A program made the translations under genes and the position numbers. Shown in pieces: positions 41,755 to 47,904 of a stretch of DNA of 50,256 bases. Source of the DNA: MAG-121220-bin8 sp965655865 (lineage in GTDB: Bacteria > Bacteroidota > Bacteroidia > Flavobacteriales > Flavobacteriaceae); contig CBFHJJ010000010.1 in NCBI GenBank assembly GCA_965655865.1, positions 1 through 50,256 of the forward strand, in the 5' to 3' direction. Numbering within the stretch: the stretch's first letter is position 1; the number at the start of each line of letters is the position of its first letter. Under the pieces are notes generated by a model, which ran no database searches, was not told where the DNA came from, and saw only the letters and a program-made list of their open reading frames with translations.

Positions 41755-41793
41755 AATAATTATGTAAATTTAAAAATTAAAATTTTATAAAAT

Positions 41794-42243
41794 ATGTTAA
41801 AAATTGGAGATAATTTACCAGCTTTTTCTTGTCAAGATGACAAAGGAAATATAGTTTCACAAGATGATTTTAAAGGAAAAAATATTGTATTGTTTTTTTA
41901 CCCAAGAGCTAATACACCTGGTTGTACAGCACAAGCTTGTAATTTATCTGAAAATTACGAGAGGCTTACTAAAGCTGGCTATTCAATTTATGGAGTTAGT
42001 GCAGACCAGGTTAAGCATCAATCTTCTTTTTCAAATAAATTTGGATTTCCATATCCACTTCTTGCAGACACTGAAAAAACATTAATAAATAGTTTTGGAG
42101 TTTGGGGTTTTAAAAAGTTTATGGGAAAAGAATACGAAGGTATTTTGAGAACAACATTTGTTTTAAATAAAGAAGGCGTTATAACTAACGTTATAGAAAA
42201 AGTAAAAACCAAAGATCATACAAGTCAAATACTTGATTCATAA
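41794..42243 (+). CDS. bcp: Peroxiredoxin, Bcp/PrxQ type
   Basis: A 149-aa thioredoxin-dependent peroxidase that reduces hydrogen peroxide and organic hydroperoxides. The active-site block FYPRANTPGCTAQACN contains peroxidatic Cys44 and a resolving Cys49, the classic atypical 2-Cys PrxQ spacing. Upstream strand FSCQDDKGN and downstream YGVSADQVKHQSSFSNKFGFPYPLLADT are typical. Full-length. It is divergent from nth (39 bases between starts) and overlaps the convergent 477-aa gene by six bases. Confidence 0.95.
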   Translation: MLKIGDNLPAFSCQDDKGNIVSQDDFKGKNIVLFFYPRANTPGCTAQACNLSENYERLTKAGYSIYGVSADQVKHQSSFSNKFGFPYPLLADTEKTLINSFGVWGFKKFMGKEYEGILRTTFVLNKEGVITNVIEKVKTKDHTSQILDS

Positions 42244-43671
42244 ATCTTTATAACCGAATAGATTTTTTTCTTTAATTAATTTTGTTACTTTTTTTGGAAT
42301 CATTTTTTCCCAACCATTTTCGTTATTTTTGATCATCTCTAAAACTTTATGAGAGTATATATCTAACAAGGTCTTGTCATAGCCAAAAATATCAATAACC
42401 TTATTATTGAATTTAAAAAATTTGTAAAGATTTTTCATTCTTGGGGCTACATGAAGATTATTACTATTAATTATGTCCCCGTTAACTTTCATTGGGTAAA
42501 GAAAGATTCTTAAATTTTTGTAGAAAAGTTTTCCAAAAGCTTCCAATATCCCACCACTAAGATGACTGTAGTACTTTTCATCAAAAATTTCAACTAAATT
42601 GTTTACACCCATTGTTAAAACAATTTTTTCATGGGTATAGTTTGAAAAATATTCCGCTAACTTATAATATTCTTTAAAATTAGTAATCATTACAGTCAAA
42701 CCCAGAGAGCATAAAAGAGTTGCTCTATGAATAAAGTCAAGCTCATTTACATCTCCGCTTGATGTTTTTAAGTTCGAAAGAGTTATTTCAAATAAAGTTA
42801 GATGTTTGTTTTCGTCAAAATCTTCTTCATGTGACATTATTTCAATTGACTTGTCAAACATATCTTCATTTACTTTAGTAACAGGTCTAAAACTTCCTCT
42901 GATAGCTAAAATGTTTTTCTTATATAAAACTCTAGCTGGTAATATATTTTTTCCATCAGGTCCAAACATAACTGCTTCAGTCATTCCATTTTTTACTAAT
43001 TCCAAACTCATTACTCTATTATCAACATCTTTAAATAAAGGACCTGAAAAATTAATAGTGTCTATTTCTATTGCATCAGGATCTATGTGATCATATAAGT
43101 ATTTTAGTAATTTTCTAGGCTCGTTGTGTTTGTAATATGCACCATATATAAGATTCAATCCCATTAAGCCTAAAGCCTCTTGTTGTGCTTTAGCTTCAAA
43201 TAAATTGAATCTTACGTGAATTAATACTTCACTGTAATCTTCAGAGGAATCTGTTTGAAATTTAATACCCATCCAACCATGACCACGATATTTTTTAGCA
43301 AAATCAATAGTAGCTACAGTGTTTGCATAGGTGAAGAACATTTTATTGGGATGTTTTTTTCTGTCCATCCTAGATTCTAATAAATTTACTTCGTGAGACA
43401 ACATTTTCTTTAATCTTGACTCAGAAACATATTTGTTGTCAGGTTCTTCGCCATAAATTGCATCACTGAACGCTTTATCATATGCACTCATTGTTTTGGC
43501 AATAGTACCTGAAGCACCACCAGACCTGAAAAAGTGTCTGGCTACTTCCTGTCCAGCGCCAATTTCAGCGAATGTCCCATAAATATGCTCATTTAAATTT
43601 ATTCTTAAAGCCTTAGCTTTAATTGAAGGAATATTTTCAAAAGGTTTATCACCTTTAAGAGAGATTGACAT
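42238..43671 (-). CDS. Conserved 477-aa protein of unknown function
   Basis: A soluble, probably cytoplasmic protein; no signal peptide. A strongly conserved-looking block near the N-terminus reads NEHIYGTFAEIGAGQEVARH and continues FFRSGGASGTIAKTMSAYD. Later come HGWMGIKFQTDSSEDYSEVLIHVRF and QEALGLMGLNLIYGAYY. I recall similar proteins in Bacteroidota and other phyla sometimes labelled as nicotinate-nucleotide adenylyltransferase, but the HxGH and ISSTxxR nucleotidyl-transferase motifs are not visible, so that label is not supported here. Divergent from the MBL-fold gene; convergent overlap of six bases with bcp. Confidence 0.75.
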   Translation of the reverse strand: MSISLKGDKPFENIPSIKAKALRINLNEHIYGTFAEIGAGQEVARHFFRSGGASGTIAKTMSAYDKAFSDAIYGEEPDNKYVSESRLKKMLSHEVNLLESRMDRKKHPNKMFFTYANTVATIDFAKKYRGHGWMGIKFQTDSSEDYSEVLIHVRFNLFEAKAQQEALGLMGLNLIYGAYYKHNEPRKLLKYLYDHIDPDAIEIDTINFSGPLFKDVDNRVMSLELVKNGMTEAVMFGPDGKNILPARVLYKKNILAIRGSFRPVTKVNEDMFDKSIEIMSHEEDFDENKHLTLFEITLSNLKTSSGDVNELDFIHRATLLCSLGLTVMITNFKEYYKLAEYFSNYTHEKIVLTMGVNNLVEIFDEKYYSHLSGGILEAFGKLFYKNLRIFLYPMKVNGDIINSNNLHVAPRMKNLYKFFKFNNKVIDIFGYDKTLLDIYSHKVLEMIKNNENGWEKMIPKKVTKLIKEKNLFGYKDL

Positions 43672-43742
43672 ATTTTTAAAAATATATTACGCTAAGTTAA
43701 AAAGTTTATCAACTAAAAAATATATTTTTATAAAAAAATGTT

Positions 43743-44510
43743 TTGAAAATTACGTTTCTTGGTACTGGAACATCAACAGGAATTCCTTTAATTGGAAGTA
43801 TTCACCCAGTATGCTTAAGTGAAAACACAAAAGACAAACGTCTTAGATCCTCTGTTAAAATTGATTTTGATAGTTTTACATATATTATAGATTGCGGTCC
43901 GGACTTTCGTCAACAAATGATCAATTGTGATTGTAAGAAAATTGATGGAATTCTATTTACACATGAGCATGCAGATCATACAGCTGGTTTAGACGATATA
44001 CGTCCTTTTTGTTTTAGGAATGGAGCATTACCTATTTATGGACATAAAAGAGTCTTAGATAATCTCTCTACAAGATTCAATTATATATTTAAAAAAGACA
44101 ATAAGTATCCTGGAGCTCCAACTGTTATTCCAAATTATATAGATTCTAACTCACATTTGAATTTAAATAAATTCAAGGTTGTTCCTATCTCATATTTCCA
44201 TGCAGATCTTCAAGTTTATGGATACAGATTCGATAATTTCGCCTACTTAACAGACTTGAAAACTATTAAGAATAGCGAAATAAAAAAACTTAAAAACCTA
44301 GATGTTTTAGTGTTAAATGCAATTAGAATCGAACCCCATTTTTCACATTTGAATCTTAATGAAGCTTTAGATTTGATAAAAATAATCAAGCCAAAAAAAA
44401 CTTATTTAACTCATATAAGCCATATGTTGGGCTTTCATGATGATGTAGAAAAGAAATTACCTAAAAATGTCCACTTATCTTATGACGGACTTGTTATTGA
44501 GGTGAAATAA
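43743..44510 (+). CDS. Metallo-beta-lactamase-fold hydrolase (PhnP-like)
   Basis: A 255-aa MBL-fold protein. The metal-binding motif THEHADH (73-79) supplies His74, His76, Asp78 and His79; additional ligands are in SYFHADLQ and TYLTHISHMLGF. GTGTSTGIP at the start and HTAGLDDIRPFCFRNG after the motif match the PhnP/lipoate-biosynthesis-like branch, phosphodiesterases acting on cyclic phosphates or related molecules. Start is TTG 43743 because the nearby ATG is out of frame and stops at once. It overlaps the convergent esterase gene by 17 bases. Confidence 0.9.
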   Translation: MKITFLGTGTSTGIPLIGSIHPVCLSENTKDKRLRSSVKIDFDSFTYIIDCGPDFRQQMINCDCKKIDGILFTHEHADHTAGLDDIRPFCFRNGALPIYGHKRVLDNLSTRFNYIFKKDNKYPGAPTVIPNYIDSNSHLNLNKFKVVPISYFHADLQVYGYRFDNFAYLTDLKTIKNSEIKKLKNLDVLVLNAIRIEPHFSHLNLNEALDLIKIIKPKKTYLTHISHMLGFHDDVEKKLPKNVHLSYDGLVIEVK

Positions 44511-45159
44511 TTTTTTCATTCATCCATTTTAACATTGATTTAAAATTGTCAGGAGATACTCCATGACCAATTGGATATTCTTCGAATATGTAGCTAACTT
44601 TATTTTTATCTAATAATTCTAGACTTTGTTTTGAAAGTTCAAATGGAAGTATTTCGTCTTGTGTACCATGAGAAACATAAAAGGACAACTTCTTTAGTGA
44701 TTTAATTTCAGAGATGTCTGTTATGTTAGGATCAAAGGCTCCACTTAAAGAAATTACATTATTAACTTTTTCAGGGTAAGATAATGCTACAGCATTGACT
44801 AACATCGCACCTTGACTAAAACCCATTAGAGTAATATTTTCATTATCAATATTGTATGTTTTAACACATTGATTAATACATGTTACAATCTTGTCTCTGG
44901 ATTCTTGAGCTTTAGTAATATCGTAAGATTTATTTCCATTAAAATCTAATGATATATTGTACCACGCATAGCCATTATTTTGTATATCTATATCTCCTCT
45001 TAAGGAAACTATTGTAATATGGCTAGGTATAGCTCTGGAAAATGAAAATAAATCTTTTTCATTACTTCCGTAGCCATGGACCATAATTAGAAGGGGGGAT
45101 AGGGTGTTTTCTAAGGTTGATTTACGAACTAAATGATAAAAAGGTAATTTGTTACTCAT
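44494..45159 (-). CDS. Alpha/beta-hydrolase esterase, phospholipase/carboxylesterase family
   Basis: A 221-aa serine esterase. The start ATG 45159 is preferred over one 21 bases upstream because it gives a shorter overlap with the preceding gene. LLIMVHGYGSNEKDLFSF supplies the oxyanion HG, GFSQGAM supplies nucleophile Ser115, SHGTQDEILP the Asp and PIGHGVSPDNF the His. It resembles small carboxylesterases (YpfH/acyl-protein-thioesterase-like). No signal peptide, so probably cytoplasmic. It overlaps the dihydroorotase-like gene by eight bases and the convergent MBL gene by 17. Substrate unknown. Confidence 0.88.
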   Translation of the reverse strand: MSNKLPFYHLVRKSTLENTLSPLLIMVHGYGSNEKDLFSFSRAIPSHITIVSLRGDIDIQNNGYAWYNISLDFNGNKSYDITKAQESRDKIVTCINQCVKTYNIDNENITLMGFSQGAMLVNAVALSYPEKVNNVISLSGAFDPNITDISEIKSLKKLSFYVSHGTQDEILPFELSKQSLELLDKNKVSYIFEEYPIGHGVSPDNFKSMLKWMNEKIISPQ

Positions 45160-46402
45160 TAATCGTAATCTTATTTCCATTTATTATACCAATAGGTTTG
45201 CCTTTCATTTTCATTCCTAAAAAAGCACTATTTCTTGATTTAGATAAAATATCAGCTTTAGAAAACTCGTAGTCATTAATAGTAAATAATGAAAGTGAAG
45301 CTTTGCTGCCAACTTCAAGTTTGGGTTTTTCAATATTGAATATTTCACGTCCTTTTGATAAAATTTCGATAGTTTGATTTAAATCAAATAATGAAAGTAA
45401 TGACCCAAAAAAAGATTCAAGACCTATTGTACCATACTTAGCATTTTCAATATCTGTTTTCTTATTTTCTAAATCTATCGGAATGTGATCACTAGTTACC
45501 ATATCAATTAAACCAGTTTTAACTCCGTTTACTAGTGCTATCCTATCATTTTCTTCTCTAAGTGGGGGAAGAACTTTAAATCTGGTGTCAAAATCTTTTA
45601 ATTTTTTATCATTAAAAATTAAATTATGAACAGCAACACTACAAGTAACGTTTAAGCCTTTAGATTTTGCTTTTTTAATTAATTCTAATGATTTTTTTGT
45701 TGATATAGTTGGGATGTGTAATTTTCCTCCAGTGTATTCTAAAACATGTAAATCTCGAGCTATTTGAATTTCTTCGGCAAAATTAGGAATACCTTTAATT
45801 CCGTAATTTACACTTATAACGCCTTCGTTTATTAGACCACCCTTTGCAACTGAGTTATCCTGAGGAAATGACATTATAACAGAGTTAAAGGATTGTGAAT
45901 ATAAAAGCGCAGTTTTTAATAAATTAGAACTTAAGATTGGTTTTTTAAAATCATAAAATCCTACTGCGCCAGAATTTTTCATATCAAATAATTCAGCTAA
46001 ATCTTTAGATTCACTAGAGAGAGTTAATGCTCCTAAGGGATGAATATTGCAGGAAGAATTTGAAGATTTAGATTTAATGAATGAAATATCAGTTTGATTA
46101 TCAAGAACAGGTTTTGTACATGGGTTTAAAAGCAGATCAGTAAATCCGCTTTTAGCAGCAACGTCAGCACCATTTAGAAGAGTTTCTCTCTCTTCATAAC
46201 CTGGTTCTCCAAATGAAACACTACTATCAAACCAGCCTGTAGAAACATGAAGATTTTTTATACTAATTATTTTAGCGTTTTTATCTGTAATTGAACTAGC
46301 AATTTTCTTTATTTTACCTTCGGAAATTAAAATATCTTGCTTACTGCCGTTGTGTTTACTTTCGACATTTATAACTTTTGCAGATTTAAGAATTATATTC
46401 AT
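45152..46402 (-). CDS. Dihydroorotase-like protein lacking the HxH metal site
   Basis: A 416-aa amidohydrolase-fold protein related to class I dihydroorotase. In active enzymes the motif D-x-H-x-H-x-R-E-P-G holds the zinc ligands. Here residues 59-68 read DSSVSFGEPG, so both His and the Arg are replaced (Ser61, Ser63, Gly65). A later Asp is kept in MVTSDHIPID, as is His in VHNLIF. Catalysis as a normal dihydroorotase is doubtful; it may serve as a non-catalytic partner, as known for aspartate transcarbamoylase-associated pseudo-dihydroorotases. Operon with the esterase. Confidence 0.82.
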   Translation of the reverse strand: MNIILKSAKVINVESKHNGSKQDILISEGKIKKIASSITDKNAKIISIKNLHVSTGWFDSSVSFGEPGYEERETLLNGADVAAKSGFTDLLLNPCTKPVLDNQTDISFIKSKSSNSSCNIHPLGALTLSSESKDLAELFDMKNSGAVGFYDFKKPILSSNLLKTALLYSQSFNSVIMSFPQDNSVAKGGLINEGVISVNYGIKGIPNFAEEIQIARDLHVLEYTGGKLHIPTISTKKSLELIKKAKSKGLNVTCSVAVHNLIFNDKKLKDFDTRFKVLPPLREENDRIALVNGVKTGLIDMVTSDHIPIDLENKKTDIENAKYGTIGLESFFGSLLSLFDLNQTIEILSKGREIFNIEKPKLEVGSKASLSLFTINDYEFSKADILSKSRNSAFLGMKMKGKPIGIINGNKITINE

Positions 46403-46446
46403 GCAATCAAGTTACTTTTAGTTACATTTTTTTAATAAATGCTGGG

Positions 46447-46454
46447 CAAATATA
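46447..46454 (-). promoter_or_regulatory. Candidate Bacteroidota -7 element before the dihydroorotase-like gene
   Basis: On the minus strand TATATTTG matches TAnnTTTG exactly and lies 44 bases before the ATG at 46402, in the 84-base gap after the TIGR02757 gene. A -33 TTTG is not evident at the normal spacing. It would head the dihydroorotase-esterase pair. Confidence 0.4.
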
Positions 46455-46486
46455 AGAATTGATTTGAATTTATTGATTATTAATAA

Positions 46487-47260
46487 CTAAAATCCTTCAA
46501 ATACACCCAAACCAAACAAAGAAAAATCATATTTTACAGGGTCATTTGAATCTAGAATTCTTAGTTTATTATCAAGTTCTAGAACAGCCTTGTGATCGTT
46601 TTGAGTTCTATTTAATATGCCTAATTTTCTAGCCACTCTACCGCTGTGAACATCAAGGGGACAAGACAAATATGAAGGAGATATTTTATTCCATATTCCA
46701 AAATCAACTCCGTTAGAATCCTTTCTTACCATCCATCTTAAAAACATATTAACTCTTTTACACGCTGAACCTTTAAATGGATCGCTTATATGTTTAGTTG
46801 TTCTTAATGGGTAATTATTTTTAAAAAAAAGTGATTTAAAATTGTGTATTGAGTTATGCAGGGTATTGCCCTTTATATTTTCAAAAAATATATTTTCTAA
46901 ATTTCCATATTCTTTGTAAATATATTTTAGTCTTTTTATGAAATATCTGAAATCAATCTCATTAAAAGTTCTGTGCTTTATATTCAATTTATCGATTTCT
47001 TTTTCTGTAGAATTAATGATGTAATCATATGGAGAATTATCTAACAAATCCATCATTTTAAATGAATTTTTAATAATAGTTTTTCTCTGTCCCCAAGCGA
47101 TTGTTGCAGTTAAAAAAGAGGATATTTCGATATCTTTCTTTGATGTAAAATTATGAGGAACTTGAATGGGATCTGATTCAATAAATTCTTTCTGATTGTA
47201 CTGTAAGTACTTAGAGTCTAAGAACTCTTTTAATTCTTTATTGCTAAGCCCATTTGCCAT
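46487..47260 (-). CDS. TIGR02757 family protein
   Basis: A 257-aa conserved protein (also DUF2400) of unknown function found in Bacteroidota and some other phyla. The C-terminal part YLSCPLDVHSGRVARKLGIL, followed about 30 residues later by DSNDPVKYDFSLFGLGVFE, is the signature. A central ITSFLTATIAWGQRKTII-like segment resembles HhH-GPD glycosylase cores, and a nucleic-acid role has been suggested but is not shown here. No signal peptide. It overlaps the ABC ATPase gene by 17 bases and is therefore in its operon. Confidence 0.88.
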   Translation of the reverse strand: MANGLSNKELKEFLDSKYLQYNQKEFIESDPIQVPHNFTSKKDIEISSFLTATIAWGQRKTIIKNSFKMMDLLDNSPYDYIINSTEKEIDKLNIKHRTFNEIDFRYFIKRLKYIYKEYGNLENIFFENIKGNTLHNSIHNFKSLFFKNNYPLRTTKHISDPFKGSACKRVNMFLRWMVRKDSNGVDFGIWNKISPSYLSCPLDVHSGRVARKLGILNRTQNDHKAVLELDNKLRILDSNDPVKYDFSLFGLGVFEGF

Positions 47261-47903
47261 CTACAAGATTAAGTTTTCTGTCTGTCATGTTTGACAATTC
47301 TTTGTTGTGAGTAACAATTATAAATGTAATGTTAAGTTTTTTTCTTAAGTCAAAGAAAAGCTTGTGTAATAAATCTGAAGATTTAGAGTCTAAGTTGCCA
47401 CTTGGTTCATCTGCAAAAATAACTTTAGGATCGTTAATTAATGCTCTAGCGACAGCAACTCTTTGTTGTTCTCCTCCAGAAAGTTGAGAAGGAAATTGAT
47501 TAATTACATTTGAAAGACCTAATGTCTCTAAGAGATCTTTCGCTTTTTTTATTGAAATGCTTTTCTTTTCTCCTTTAATAATTGCTGGTATAATTACATT
47601 TTCTATAGCAGTAAATTCAGGAAGAAGTTCATGAAATTGAAATATAAAACCAATTTGAGTGTTTCTAAACTTGGAAAGATTTTTATCATTTAAATTCAAT
47701 ACATCAACATCATTAATTTTAATTATTGAATCATTATTTTTATCTGGTGAATCTAGCGTACTTATAATATTTAGAAGAGTTGTTTTTCCAGCACCCGATG
47801 GACCTATAATTGAAATAATTTCACCTTTATTTACAACAAGATCAATTTCGTTTATAACTTTTTTATTATTGTAAGTTTTGGATATGTTCTTAACTAAAAT
47901 CAT
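47244..47903 (-). CDS. ABC transporter ATP-binding protein, LolD-like
   Basis: A 219-aa ATPase of the LolD/MacB branch. Walker A is GPSGAGKTT (34-42), the Q-loop is FIFQFHELLPEFTAIENV, the signature is LSGGEQQR (about 141-148) and Walker B is VIFADEPSGNLD. The FQFHELLPEFTAIENV region matches the lipoprotein-release ATPase LolD. If so it works with a LolC/E-type membrane partner, not found next to it. It lies one base downstream of the DUF5916 gene and overlaps the TIGR02757 gene by 17 bases. Confidence 0.9.
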   Translation of the reverse strand: MILVKNISKTYNNKKVINEIDLVVNKGEIISIIGPSGAGKTTLLNIISTLDSPDKNNDSIIKINDVDVLNLNDKNLSKFRNTQIGFIFQFHELLPEFTAIENVIIPAIIKGEKKSISIKKAKDLLETLGLSNVINQFPSQLSGGEQQRVAVARALINDPKVIFADEPSGNLDSKSSDLLHKLFFDLRKKLNITFIIVTHNKELSNMTDRKLNLVDGKWA

Positions 47904-47904
47904 T

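Noticed and set aside
45160..45180. Upstream in-frame ATG giving a seven-residue longer esterase
   Set aside because: It would lengthen the overlap with the dihydroorotase-like gene and add residues (MEIRLRL) not expected in the family; the ATG at 45159 is preferred.
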